A stretch of DNA of 64,000 bases from CAVPDG01 sp963702535 (lineage in GTDB: Bacteria > Chloroflexota > Anaerolineae > Anaerolineales > UBA4823), in NCBI GenBank assembly GCA_963702535.1, contig CAVPDG010000004.1:310001-374000 (forward strand), given 5' to 3'. The translations under genes and the position numbers were made by a program. The notes beneath the pieces were generated by a model. The model did no database searches, had not been told where the DNA came from, and worked only from the letters and a program-made list of their open reading frames with translations. Shown piece by piece: positions 9,009-19,018 of this stretch (position 1 is the stretch's first letter; each line of letters starts with the position of its first letter).

Positions 9009-9055
9009 TCGATTTTGTGGCGTGTGCGGTGAAGCCGCACACGCCACAAAATCGA
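9009..9055 (-). terminator. Perfect 21-bp hairpin after the carboxyltransferase gene
   Basis: Arms 9009-9029 and 9035-9055 are perfectly complementary with a 5-nt loop. It starts 18 bases beyond the stop of the carboxyltransferase gene on the minus strand. No U-tract follows, so it may be an attenuating or mRNA-stabilising hairpin instead of a full intrinsic terminator. Confidence 0.55.
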
Positions 9056-9072
9056 ATCCCCGTTTAATTACC

Positions 9073-10623
9073 CTAGAGTGGGATGCAACCGTGCTTTTTG
9101 GGTGGGTTGTTGTCGCGCTTGTTGCCCAGCATCTCCAGGGCGTTGATCAGTCGCGGCCGGGTCTCGCGTGGCTCGATCACGTCGTCGATATAGCCACGCG
9201 AGGCGGCGACATAAGGATTGGCAAATTTTTTGCGGTACTCTTCCACCAGCTCAGCCTTGCGCTTCACCGGGTCCGCAGCCTGGGAAAGCTCTTTGCGGAA
9301 GATGATGTTGACTGCTCCGTCGGGTCCCATCACGGCGATCTCTGCCGTGGGCCATGCCAGGTTTACATCCCCGCGAATGTGCTTGCTGCTCATCACGTCG
9401 TAAGCCCCGCCGTAAGCCTTGCGTGTCACCACGGTCAGCTTGGGGACGGTGGCTTCGCAGTAGGCGTAAAGCAACTTGGCGCCCGCCCGGATGATGCCAC
9501 CGTGCTCCTGGGTGGTGCCCGGCAAAAAGCCGGGTACATCTACGAAGGTCACCAGGGGCACATTGAACGCGTCGCAGAAGCGTACGAAGCGGGCGGCTTT
9601 CTCCGACGCCTTGATGTCGAGCACGCCTGCCAACACCGCCGGTTGGTTCGCTACGATGCCGATAGCGTGCCCGCCCAGCCGTGCAAAACCGACGACGATG
9701 TTCGGGGCGTAGGATTCGTGGATCTCGAAGAACTGCCCATCGTCCACAATCGGCTGGATGATGTCTTTAATATCGTATGGCTTGCCCGGGTCGTCCGGCA
9801 CCAGGTTGTCCAGCGTCTCATCCATGCGCAGCGGGTCGTCGGAATTGGCTACAAAGGGTGGGTCGTCCATGTTGTTCTGCGGCAGGTAGCTGAGCAGCTT
9901 GCGGATCAGGTACAGGGCGTCAGCTTCGGTGTCTGCCGCCAGGTGGCAAACGCCGGAGGTCTCGGAGTGTGTATCCGCCCCGCCCAGCTCCTCGAAGGTA
10001 ACCTCTTCGTGCGTCACAGCCTTGACCACTTCCGGACCGGTGACGAACATGTAGGAGGAGTTGCGCACCATGATGATGAAATCCGTCAGGGCGGGTGAGT
10101 AAACCGCCCCGCCGGCGCACGGACCCATGATCACGCTGATCTGCGGGATGACCCCTGAAGCCAGCGTATTGCGCAGAAAGATATCGGCATAGCCGCCCAG
10201 CGAGACCACTCCCTCCTGGATGCGCGCCCCGCCCGAGTCGTTCAGCCCGATGACCGGCGCCCCGTTCTTCATCGCCATATCCATGATCTTGCAGATCTTC
10301 TCGGCGTGCGCTTCACCCAGGCTGCCGCCTAAGACGGTGAAATCCTGCGAGAAGACGTACACCAGGCGCCCATCGATCGTGCCCCAGCCGGTCACTACGC
10401 CGTCGCCCTGGTAGCGCTGCTTGTCCAAGCCAAAATCGTTGGTGCGGTGGACGACGAAAGCATCGTTTTCCCGGAACGAGCCTTTGTCCAGCACCAATTC
10501 GATGCGCTCGAGGGCAGTCAGCCTGCCTTTGGCATGCCGCGCTTCGATCTTATCGGATCCACCCCCCAGGCGTCCCTGGGCTTTCAAGTCGCGCAATTGC
10601 TGGATTTTCGGGTTATCACTCAT
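9073..10623 (-). CDS. Acyl-CoA carboxylase carboxyltransferase subunit (propionyl/methylmalonyl type)
   Basis: A 516-residue crotonase-fold carboxyltransferase that moves CO2 from carboxybiotin to an acyl-CoA. Seen: N-terminal GRLTALERIELVLDKGSF, QDFTVLGGSLGEAHAEKI, GLNDSGGARIQEGV, MGPCAGGAVYSPALTDF, VDVPGFLPGTTQEHGG and the family-typical end KHGCIPL. Length and motifs fit the PccB / MmdA / AccD5 family; acetyl- and propionyl-CoA specificity cannot be separated by eye. ATG at 10623 is used (GGAGCG upstream) and not the TTG at 10635. Its start overlaps the stop of the upstream membrane protein gene by 8 bp. Confidence 0.95.
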   Translation of the reverse strand: MSDNPKIQQLRDLKAQGRLGGGSDKIEARHAKGRLTALERIELVLDKGSFRENDAFVVHRTNDFGLDKQRYQGDGVVTGWGTIDGRLVYVFSQDFTVLGGSLGEAHAEKICKIMDMAMKNGAPVIGLNDSGGARIQEGVVSLGGYADIFLRNTLASGVIPQISVIMGPCAGGAVYSPALTDFIIMVRNSSYMFVTGPEVVKAVTHEEVTFEELGGADTHSETSGVCHLAADTEADALYLIRKLLSYLPQNNMDDPPFVANSDDPLRMDETLDNLVPDDPGKPYDIKDIIQPIVDDGQFFEIHESYAPNIVVGFARLGGHAIGIVANQPAVLAGVLDIKASEKAARFVRFCDAFNVPLVTFVDVPGFLPGTTQEHGGIIRAGAKLLYAYCEATVPKLTVVTRKAYGGAYDVMSSKHIRGDVNLAWPTAEIAVMGPDGAVNIIFRKELSQAADPVKRKAELVEEYRKKFANPYVAASRGYIDDVIEPRETRPRLINALEMLGNKRDNNPPKKHGCIPL

Positions 10624-11059
10624 GCATCGCTCCAAAGAATATTCGTGCTCGCGGCCGGGTCAATATCCAGGCTGTTACCAATAGTAAGAGGACGGTCAGC
10701 CCGGCGGAGAATGGCAGGTTGGCGGAAAGTCCGGGCTTGCTGATCCACAAGCGGTCAATCCAGGTGTACAGTGCGTACGCCGCAGCAAAGACCAGGGTCA
10801 GGCGCCGCGCCGGGGCGTAGCCTCGCCACAATCCCCACGCCAGCGCCACGCCCACTGCTCCCCAAAGCAGCCCCGAAGCGACCAGGTACAGGGGAGATAT
10901 GCCGGGGATGGCGGACAAAAAGTCCCACAGCCGGATCGCCTGGTAAAAGCGGATCAGGTTGAAACCTGCATAGGTTAACACACCAAGCGCCAGGATGGTT
11001 ACGCTCAAAGGGCGCGGATTGGCTGGAAGGTGGTCGGAGTGGGGCGGGTGGTTTGACAT
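10616..11059 (-). CDS. Four-helix membrane protein of unknown function
   Basis: A 147-residue hydrophobic protein with four predicted transmembrane segments (about residues 18-38, 56-78, 86-102 and 116-134). A short proline-rich cytosolic N-terminus precedes them. No family was recognised. The gene overlaps the carboxyltransferase start by 8 bp and is probably co-translated with it. An 18-bp perfect palindrome covers its start codon, which may affect translation or bind a regulator. Confidence 0.6.
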   Translation of the reverse strand: MSNHPPHSDHLPANPRPLSVTILALGVLTYAGFNLIRFYQAIRLWDFLSAIPGISPLYLVASGLLWGAVGVALAWGLWRGYAPARRLTLVFAAAYALYTWIDRLWISKPGLSANLPFSAGLTVLLLLVTAWILTRPRARIFFGAMHE

Positions 11060-11075
11060 ACGGGCGCGCCCGTAT
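11058..11075. promoter_or_regulatory. 18-bp perfect palindrome over the start codon
   Basis: ATACGGGCGCGCCCGTAT reads the same on both strands. It includes the first two bases of the ATG of the minus-strand membrane protein gene. It could be an operator or an mRNA hairpin occluding the start. Confidence 0.45.
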
Positions 11076-11126
11076 TCTACCCTTTAGCCGCCCGTAATGG
11101 GGGAAATTGTGCGCTGATCTGCTGCT

Positions 11127-12158
11127 TTAATCGATCTCCAGCACGATCTTACCCAACTGTTCCCCCGCTTCCAGGCGTTCTTGCGCCTGGGCTGCCAGCG
11201 CCAGCGGGTAAGTGCGATCCACGGCGGGCTTGAGCGCCCCGGCAAACACCAGCTCCATCACCGTGGCGAAATCGCTGTGCGTGCCCATCGTCGAGCCGAG
11301 CAGCGACAGGTGCTTGCCAAAGACGAAGCGGTTGTCGATCTCCACCTTCGGTCCGGCGGTATTGCCCACCGTCAGGATGCGCCCGCCTTTGCGCGCTGCC
11401 CGGAAGCTGAGCGGGAAGGTGGCGCCCACGTTGTCTACCACCACGTCCACGCCGCGCTTGTCCGTCATCTGGTAGACCGTCTTGGACCAATTTTCGTCTT
11501 GCGAGCGGTCGATCAGGTAGTCTGCGCCCAGCGCCTCCGCCAGCTTGAGCTTCTCACGCCCCGAGCCGACCACGTAGACCTTGGCGCCGGCGTACCTGGC
11601 GATCTGGATGGATGCCGTGTTCACTCCGCCGGATGCTCCCACGATCAGCACGCTCTCCCCGGCGCGCAAATTGGCGCGCCGGATCAGCGAGTGCCAGGCG
11701 GTGTGGAAGACCAGCCCGGCGGCGGCAGCCATGCCCATGTCGAACCCTTCCGGCATGGGATAGGCGTTGACTGCCGGGATGACCACGTACTCGGCGTAGG
11801 TGCCTCGCACCGTCTCGCCCAGCAGCTCCCAGCGCTCGCAGCGGTTATCCTCCCCGGAAAGACAGTAGCTGCACTCGCCGCAGCTCAGGTTGGCGTTGAT
11901 CACCACCCGGTCGCCTACCTTCAGCCGGGTAACCCCTGCGCCCAGCGCGGCGATCTCGCCCGCCCCGTCTGCCCCGGGGATGTGCGGGTAAGCCAGCTTG
12001 ATCCCTGGCCAGCCATTGCGCACAAAGATGTCCAGCCGGTTCAACGCCGCGGCTTTCAGCCGCACCAGCACCTGACCGGCGCCGGGCTGGGGCGCCGGGA
12101 ATTCCGCATATTCCAGCACTTCCGGTCCGCCGTGCTTGTGGAAGAGGATTGTTTTCAT
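11127..12158 (-). CDS. Zinc-binding alcohol dehydrogenase family protein (MDR)
   Basis: A 343-residue medium-chain dehydrogenase/reductase. Seen: MKTILFHKHGGPEVLEY, the structural-zinc loop SCGECSYCLSGEDNRC with four cysteines, the Rossmann motif VLIVGASGGVNTASIQ, and KRGVDVVVDNVGA. The real start is ATG 12158, which overlaps the TGA of the glycosyltransferase by 4 bp (12155-12158). The two genes read as one 586-residue protein only because of a probable extra base near 12238. Substrate is unknown; NADPH or NADH dependence is expected. Confidence 0.85.
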   Translation of the reverse strand: MKTILFHKHGGPEVLEYAEFPAPQPGAGQVLVRLKAAALNRLDIFVRNGWPGIKLAYPHIPGADGAGEIAALGAGVTRLKVGDRVVINANLSCGECSYCLSGEDNRCERWELLGETVRGTYAEYVVIPAVNAYPMPEGFDMGMAAAAGLVFHTAWHSLIRRANLRAGESVLIVGASGGVNTASIQIARYAGAKVYVVGSGREKLKLAEALGADYLIDRSQDENWSKTVYQMTDKRGVDVVVDNVGATFPLSFRAARKGGRILTVGNTAGPKVEIDNRFVFGKHLSLLGSTMGTHSDFATVMELVFAGALKPAVDRTYPLALAAQAQERLEAGEQLGKIVLEID

Positions 12159-12887
12159 GTCAGCCTGTGCTTGTAATTCACCCGTAGCCTGGCTGGCGCC
12201 CAGCGCAGCCAGTAGCGGAAGATGTCGATCACCGTCAGTCGCCACCAGCCTGAATTTGGCGCCGGTGGGTTTGCCGCTCAGGCGCGGCGCGTAGCAGATC
12301 TCCACTTCCACCAGCCGCCAGCCAAGATCCCTGGCTTTGATCAACACCTCTGCCAGGAAGAACGCCGAGCGGCTGTATTCGATCTGCATGCCGCGCAGCA
12401 CCTCCATGCGGTACATGCTGATGTACTGGAACTGGCGCAGCTTCATGCCGTACAAGACCTGGATCAGGTGGATATTCGTCCACGAGACCAGCCGCCGCAG
12501 CAGGGTGTAATCACTACGGTCGGAGCGCAGCCCCACGACGACATCTGCCTGCGATGCGGCGTCGATGTAATGGCGCAGCTCACCGGGCTCCAGCGCCAGG
12601 TCTGCCGGGATCAGGATCAGCCACTCGCCCTGCGCCTGGCTGACGGCGCTGACGAAAGCCGCGCCGATGCCCCGGTTGCATGGGTGGTGGACGGCGCGGA
12701 CGTCAGCCCGGGCTGCCGCCAGCTCGTCGGCGATGGCGCCGGTGTCATCCTGGCTGCCGTCGTCCACGATCAGCAGCTCGCAGGTCACACCGAGCTCGCC
12801 CATTTTGGCGCTCACCACTTCCACGCAGCGCCTCAGGTTGCTTTCTTCGTTGTACGCCGGGATGAAGACGGTCAGGAAGGGTTTCAT
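12155..12887 (-). CDS. DPM1-like family 2 glycosyltransferase (frameshifted near its 3' end)
   Basis: GT-A glycosyltransferase of the dolichol/polyprenyl-phosphate mannose synthase type, expected to load a polyprenyl-phosphate sugar donor for GT-C enzymes. Seen: FLTVFIPAYNEE, LLIVDDGSQDDTG, HHPCNRGIGAAFVSA, a DxD-like ADLALEPGEL, and SRSAFFLAEVLIKA. Near 12238 one extra base switches the frame. Without it the protein ends LTVIDIFRYWLRWAPA plus a basic tail and a TGA overlapping the next ATG. Its ATG overlaps the stop of the 1559-residue YfhO/GT-C gene by 4 bp. Neighbouring the GT-C enzyme supports a donor-synthase role. Confidence 0.85.
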
Positions 12888-15800
12888 GGCAGCAGCTTCA
12901 GCTCGCGCAGGTGGATGTTGGTGCTATCCACGGCTTCCGGGTTGAAGATCTCCAGGCGCAGCCAGCTCACCAGGGGCGGGGCGTTCTCGAACTGCATCTG
13001 CAGGTCGGGGTCGCCGGCTTGCTTGCGGTACTCCGCCTGGTAAACCGCCGGCTCGCCTTGCGGGCTGGGGTATAAGCGGGCGGTGATCGTGTAATCTACC
13101 GAACCGAAAGCGGCTTGCAAGCCGGATAGCGCGCGCGGCTGCGCAAAGTACAGCTCCAGGATGAAGGGGTTGGCTTCTAAGCCGCGCAGCAGGGTGAACT
13201 TGTCGCCGTCGAAGAGCTGCTCCGGCAGCCCCATATCGATCTGCGAGTAGCGCATGCGCAGCGGCTTGCCATCCAGGGTGATGGTGTTTTCCACGAGCTG
13301 GCGGCGCGCCTCCTGCTCGGCGGCGAAGATCTGGTCTACATCTGGGGCGTACTGCAGCCGCGCCAGGTAGAAGCCTGGCGTGCCGTCCGGGTAGGGCACC
13401 ACCTCTTCCACCTTTACCTCTGAAAACTTCGGGCTGGCAGCCGCAAGCTGGTATTCGGAGGTCGTCATAACAAAAAGCTCGTCCTGGCTGAGCGGCATCC
13501 TCCTGAATAAATACGTCTCCACCCCGTCCATGCGCACGCGCTGCTGCTCCTGCGGCGTGAAGAAGAAGCGCAGGAAGTTATCTGTACCGTTCGCCCAGGT
13601 GGACGAGACCAGCACCTGCGTCTTAGGGTCATCCTTCAGGTAGGTCGGGATCACCTCTTCGAAGAGCTGGCGGGCGCCATACTGCATGCCGTACAGCCCA
13701 AAATCGTTGTACCACAGCGGTCCCCTGGTCAGGGCGGTGCGCAGCAGGGCGAAGCTATTCCAGCATAGCAAGACGAACAACCCCAGCGCGAGCAGCTTGT
13801 AGGGGATGCGTCCCCGGCTGACCTTGATCAGCCACTCCAGAGCGGCGCTCAAGCCCAACCCCGCCAGCAGCCCGGCAGGGACGATGAACGCCAGCACGCG
13901 AGCGATGCCCACATCCACCAGCGCCGCGCCCACCGGCGTCGCCAGGGCGGCGATCAGGATGGCGCGGTGCGGCGAGGAGCGGAAGTTGTACAGGCAGATG
14001 CCCGCCCCCAGCAGTACGAAAGGCAGCAGGAGGGTGGGGATGTGGGCGATGCCCAACATGCGGTGGCGCGCCAGGTCGTGCTCGTTGGGCAGGAACCAGT
14101 ACTGCGGGCTGAGCCCGTAGGCGTATTTCTGCAGATAGAGGGCTATCTTCTGGCTCAAGGATAGGTCCTGCAACCAGTAGGTATTGACCATGCGCAGGTG
14201 GTCTCCGATCGCCTCCGGCTGGTTCAGGCGGAAGACGATCAGCGGCAGCGCCAGGGCAGCCCCCAGGATCGCCCCGCGCAGCAAGACCTTGGGGTGGCTG
14301 AGGTGGTAGCGGAAGTCAGAGATGAAGAGCATGATCGCCGCGGCTGCCAGGATGAGCTGGGCGTTGGAGTAGGTATAGAAGGTCATGGCGGCGAAGACGA
14401 TCGCCGCGTACAGGAAGCGCGGCGATTTCACCCGGTAGAGCATATAGAAGAGCAGGAAGCAGCCGTAGAAGGCGGTGGTCATCACCGTCTCGAAGGCGGT
14501 GCGCGAGTGCAGCAGCCAGGCGGGCATCAGCCCCACCAGGAAGATGCCTGCCCACCAGAAGCGCTTGTGGAAGATCTCTTTCAGCATCAGCGAGACCGAA
14601 CCTGCCGCCAGGAGGCTGACCATCGCCGAGGTGGCGCGCGTGACGAAGATCGACTTGCCGAACAGGCTGAGCGTCAGGGCGTGGATATACATCCCGAGCA
14701 GCGGCGTCCAGCGCAGCCCTGCCGCCTCCACGTAAACCGGCAGGGGGATGCCGCTCGGGTTATGGAAGCCGTTCCGGATCAGGTCCTCGGCAAAGAGCGT
14801 TTGCACCGCCTCGTCGCCGAAGAAATAGATCGGGAAGTTCTCCAGGGCAACCAGGCGCGTGATGGCGTACACGCCCACGCCGGCGATGAACAGGTACGTC
14901 TCGAACGAGAGCGAGCCGAGCAGGGCGCGCAGCAGGTCGTAGCTTGCCCACAGCCAGCGGCGCAGCGAGACGCCCGGCGCAAGCGCTCCTGCCGGCGCCT
15001 CGAGCGTGATGCGCGCCGTGGCGCCTTCTTCCAGTCCTAAAGGCGTTGCGGGGATGAGCGCGCCGGCGCGGTAAACCGCAGCCGCCCCCCGCTCCACCCG
15101 GAGCTTGCCGCCCAGCCGCCTGCCGTAGCCGTGCAGCCGTCCGGGGATGCTCTTCATCCCCGCCCAGGCCGCGCCCAGCTCGGGCTGCAGGTCGCTGAGC
15201 AGCAGCACGCTTGTGATCGCCAGGCAGACCAGGCTGATAAGCAATCCGATGAAGAACAACTTCGGCTTGTACTCAAAAATGTATTGGTGTACGCCCGGCA
15301 GCGCGGCGACCGCCAGATAGCCGCTCACCTTGCGCAATGGTTGCGCTTTGCCATCCACGCGCACCTGCCAGCCTGGGTAGTGTGTGGTCAGCACCACGAG
15401 CATATCGCCTGCTCTGCCCCCGGCGATCATCTCCACCCGGTTCGGGTTGGGCGAGAAGGCTGATAGCTCGTTCACCTCGCTGCGCAGCAGCTCCCCCTTG
15501 CCCTCCTGGGGGGCCAGCGCCTGCCGCGTTGCCAGGAAGGCGTAGGGCAGGCTGTCCGGTAGCTGGTAAAAGTTGAAATCGGTGGTCTGGTGCACCAGGC
15601 TCGCTCCCGGGTATTCCGGCTGGGCTTCTAAATTGGAAGCCACGACGTAGCGCGGCCGCGCCTGCGCCAGGCGCGTGTTCTCACTACCGTCCAGGCGGCG
15701 GATGTCGGTGAAGTGATACCAGACCTCGATGAAGCGCAGCCCCGACGAGATCACCGCCTCCTGGAAGACGTTGTTCGGGTTCAGGCGCATGTAATATTCA

Positions 15801-17563
15801 GACGGGTCGTACTGGCGCAGCCAGCGCATGGCATCGTAAGCCGGCGCAAATACCGCTTGCGAGCGGATATAAACGCGATTGGTGCGGTACACATCCAGCA
15901 CCCCCGCCGCCATGAACAGGCCCAGCACCAGCAGCCCGCCGCTGGCGGCGTACACCCCCAGCTTGCCCGTACGCGTAGCGGTTTGCCGGGCTGCCGCTTT
16001 AGCCAGCAGCTTCCACAGCGCATCCATGCCCATTCCTGCCAGCAGGATGACGGCAAAGCTGCCGAAGATCAGGATGCGCAACAGGTGGCGGAACTGCAGC
16101 AGAAAGCGCGTCTCCTGAAACAGGTTCGACCAGGGCATCAGGTCCAGGTCGATCCATGCCACCACCAGCAGCAGCACCAGGGCGAAGAACAGAATCGCCC
16201 TGCGGTTTCCTTTCCAGATGGCGAAGGGCAGCAGCGCCAGCGCCAGGAAGGGGATCAAGCCAATGTAGGCGTAGAACTCCTCGCGCGCCGGCAGCAGGTT
16301 GAAGGCGTCCGGGCGGAAGGAATCGCGCGATGTGTAGTTCAGGAAGATCTGTCCTACCGTCTGCAGGCCGGCCAGCTCCATCGATTTGCTCAGGTGCCCC
16401 CACATCTCGATCAGCGGCAGGAGCTGCACGGCGATCAGCCCCAGCGCCAGCGCGCCGGTCGCCGCCAGCCGCTTGAGCAGCCGCAAGTCCACGTGGATAT
16501 AGGGTTTGCTGCGGCTGAAGCGGAAGAGCATCACCAGGGCGAAGAGCAGCAGCACCAGCAGCATGTAGAAGGCGTAGTAGGCGTTGCCGGAGAAGAAGAG
16601 CAGCCCCAGGCTGAGTACCGTCACCGCCACGTAGCGCCGCCTGCCGGTCTGGGCGGTGCGGAACAGCCCGGCGATCACCCACGGGATCCAGGCGAAGCCC
16701 AGCACGAACAGGTACTGCCCCTGGAAAAAGCGCGCCACCGGCTGCCCGGCGAAGACGAAGAGCAGCGCCACCCACAGGCGCGCCGGGCGACCCATGCCCA
16801 GCACGAGCGCCAGCCACCACATGCCCAGCGCCCCCAGCAGGAAGCTCAACACCACCCCCACCTTGAAGCCCGCCTGTACGCCCAGCAGCAGCACCGGCAG
16901 GGTGACGAAGGGGTTGTAGCTGTGCAGCATCGGGTCCGCCACGAAGGGCAGACCGGTCATCAAATACGGGTTCCACAGCGGGAAGCTGCCCGAGCCTTTC
17001 AGCGAGTTGACCAGCGTCCAGTCCAGCGCCTGGAAGACCTCTGCCTCATTGCCCGGCAGGCGCGTCGGCTTGCCCAGATCCAGGATGCCGGCGCAGAAGA
17101 GCAGCACCGCCGCGGCGATCAGCCCCCATTCCAGCAGGACGCCGCGCCAGGTGAGGCGACTCTCTTTTTCTTGGGTTACAGGAATAGCAGGGCTTTCCTG
17201 CGCTATCTCGACCGGAAGGGCTACCTCGCTTGCCTCGGCAGGAGCGGCTGTGTCTTTGTCTTCTACGATAGGCTGTGGCTCGGTTATCTCTGCTGCCTCG
17301 CCGGGGGAGTCTGCCTCGGCGATAGGGGAGGGGGAAGCTGGCGGTAAGTCAGGCTTTGGGAAGCGGCGATTGCGCAAGCCGTTCAGCCAGGAGAGCGTCA
17401 CGGAATAAGCGCCGAAGATGTGCACGTCGCCGGGACGCTCCTGCGCCCCGCCGCGCTTCTGCAAGGCGCTGCGCCAGCGGCGCAGCAGCAGGACATCGGC
17501 GGCGAGCGCCAGCACGATGGCGGCAACGATCAATAATGCGAGCTCTGGCCCCCTCATACCCAT
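12884..17563 (-). CDS. Giant membrane protein: YfhO-like domain fused to a PMT/GT39-like GT-C glycosyltransferase
   Basis: A 1559-residue polytopic protein with two GT-C-type halves. Residues 1-130 hold one membrane helix and an acidic Pro/Ala-rich linker. About 130-800 is YfhO-like: FPLWNPYLMTGLPF in the first loop, many helices, then the closing block GWQVRVDGKAQPL with LPGVHQYIFEY. About 880-1400 is PMT-like: IYFFGDEAVQ carries the acidic DE pair expected of the GT-C active-site loop, followed by ten or more helices. The last 150 residues look like a soluble carbohydrate-binding or sandwich domain. It follows the acyl-CoA dehydrogenase stop directly (TAA then ATG) and overlaps the GT2 gene. 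It is probably involved in cell-surface glycosylation; substrate is unknown. Confidence 0.8.
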   Translation of the reverse strand: MGMRGPELALLIVAAIVLALAADVLLLRRWRSALQKRGGAQERPGDVHIFGAYSVTLSWLNGLRNRRFPKPDLPPASPSPIAEADSPGEAAEITEPQPIVEDKDTAAPAEASEVALPVEIAQESPAIPVTQEKESRLTWRGVLLEWGLIAAAVLLFCAGILDLGKPTRLPGNEAEVFQALDWTLVNSLKGSGSFPLWNPYLMTGLPFVADPMLHSYNPFVTLPVLLLGVQAGFKVGVVLSFLLGALGMWWLALVLGMGRPARLWVALLFVFAGQPVARFFQGQYLFVLGFAWIPWVIAGLFRTAQTGRRRYVAVTVLSLGLLFFSGNAYYAFYMLLVLLLFALVMLFRFSRSKPYIHVDLRLLKRLAATGALALGLIAVQLLPLIEMWGHLSKSMELAGLQTVGQIFLNYTSRDSFRPDAFNLLPAREEFYAYIGLIPFLALALLPFAIWKGNRRAILFFALVLLLVVAWIDLDLMPWSNLFQETRFLLQFRHLLRILIFGSFAVILLAGMGMDALWKLLAKAAARQTATRTGKLGVYAASGGLLVLGLFMAAGVLDVYRTNRVYIRSQAVFAPAYDAMRWLRQYDPSEYYMRLNPNNVFQEAVISSGLRFIEVWYHFTDIRRLDGSENTRLAQARPRYVVASNLEAQPEYPGASLVHQTTDFNFYQLPDSLPYAFLATRQALAPQEGKGELLRSEVNELSAFSPNPNRVEMIAGGRAGDMLVVLTTHYPGWQVRVDGKAQPLRKVSGYLAVAALPGVHQYIFEYKPKLFFIGLLISLVCLAITSVLLLSDLQPELGAAWAGMKSIPGRLHGYGRRLGGKLRVERGAAAVYRAGALIPATPLGLEEGATARITLEAPAGALAPGVSLRRWLWASYDLLRALLGSLSFETYLFIAGVGVYAITRLVALENFPIYFFGDEAVQTLFAEDLIRNGFHNPSGIPLPVYVEAAGLRWTPLLGMYIHALTLSLFGKSIFVTRATSAMVSLLAAGSVSLMLKEIFHKRFWWAGIFLVGLMPAWLLHSRTAFETVMTTAFYGCFLLFYMLYRVKSPRFLYAAIVFAAMTFYTYSNAQLILAAAAIMLFISDFRYHLSHPKVLLRGAILGAALALPLIVFRLNQPEAIGDHLRMVNTYWLQDLSLSQKIALYLQKYAYGLSPQYWFLPNEHDLARHRMLGIAHIPTLLLPFVLLGAGICLYNFRSSPHRAILIAALATPVGAALVDVGIARVLAFIVPAGLLAGLGLSAALEWLIKVSRGRIPYKLLALGLFVLLCWNSFALLRTALTRGPLWYNDFGLYGMQYGARQLFEEVIPTYLKDDPKTQVLVSSTWANGTDNFLRFFFTPQEQQRVRMDGVETYLFRRMPLSQDELFVMTTSEYQLAAASPKFSEVKVEEVVPYPDGTPGFYLARLQYAPDVDQIFAAEQEARRQLVENTITLDGKPLRMRYSQIDMGLPEQLFDGDKFTLLRGLEANPFILELYFAQPRALSGLQAAFGSVDYTITARLYPSPQGEPAVYQAEYRKQAGDPDLQMQFENAPPLVSWLRLEIFNPEAVDSTNIHLRELKLLP

Positions 17564-18733
<1,170 letters not shown>

Positions 18734-18772
18734 CATCTCCTCCAATGCCGGTGCAAACGGGGCTGGTTTTTC

Positions 18773-18781
18773 ATTATAGCA
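18773..18781 (-). promoter_or_regulatory. Extended -10 promoter of the acyl-CoA dehydrogenase operon
   Basis: The minus strand reads TGCTATAAT, an extended -10 box, about 40 bases before the ATG. No clear -35 is visible. Confidence 0.5.
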
Positions 18782-18836
18782 CGCTCTATTTAAGCGGCTT
18801 TCAGTCTATCTAACTTGATAGGTGGTCAGGTCCGGG

Positions 18837-18967
18837 AAAAACTCTAATCTAAACGCGCTTAACATCCCTTGTGAGATTTTAAATAAATCATTTGGGGGAA
18901 CACAACAGCCGTCGTTCATGTTCATCGGGGAGGGTTCGACAAAGGCGGGTATTGCAACATTCCTTGC
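18837..18967 (+). repeat. Duplicated 5' leader of the RHS genes (copy 1)
   Basis: This stretch matches 54613-54745, the upstream region and first codons of RHS locus 2. The match includes the ribosome-binding site GGGGAGGG and the following TTCGACA. At the position of the RHS2 start codon ATG (54720) this copy has AAG, so the start is lost. Homology then jumps to the equivalent of about 59443 in RHS2. Confidence 0.8.
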
Positions 18968-19018
18968 TCGCTACCTGAGGATACCTCCTGGATCGACCTG
19001 TGGGGGCGCACGGCGCGG

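Noticed and set aside
9022..10098. Plus-strand open frame of 358 codons opposite the carboxyltransferase
   Set aside because: No family resemblance, and it starts within the long hairpin; the opposite strand carries the full carboxyltransferase motifs.
15713..17347. Long plus-strand open frame (544 codons) opposite the YfhO/GT-C gene
   Set aside because: Its product is low-complexity Gln/His/Arg-rich, typical of antisense frames in high-GC genes. There is no ribosome-binding site, and the minus-strand protein is clearly real.
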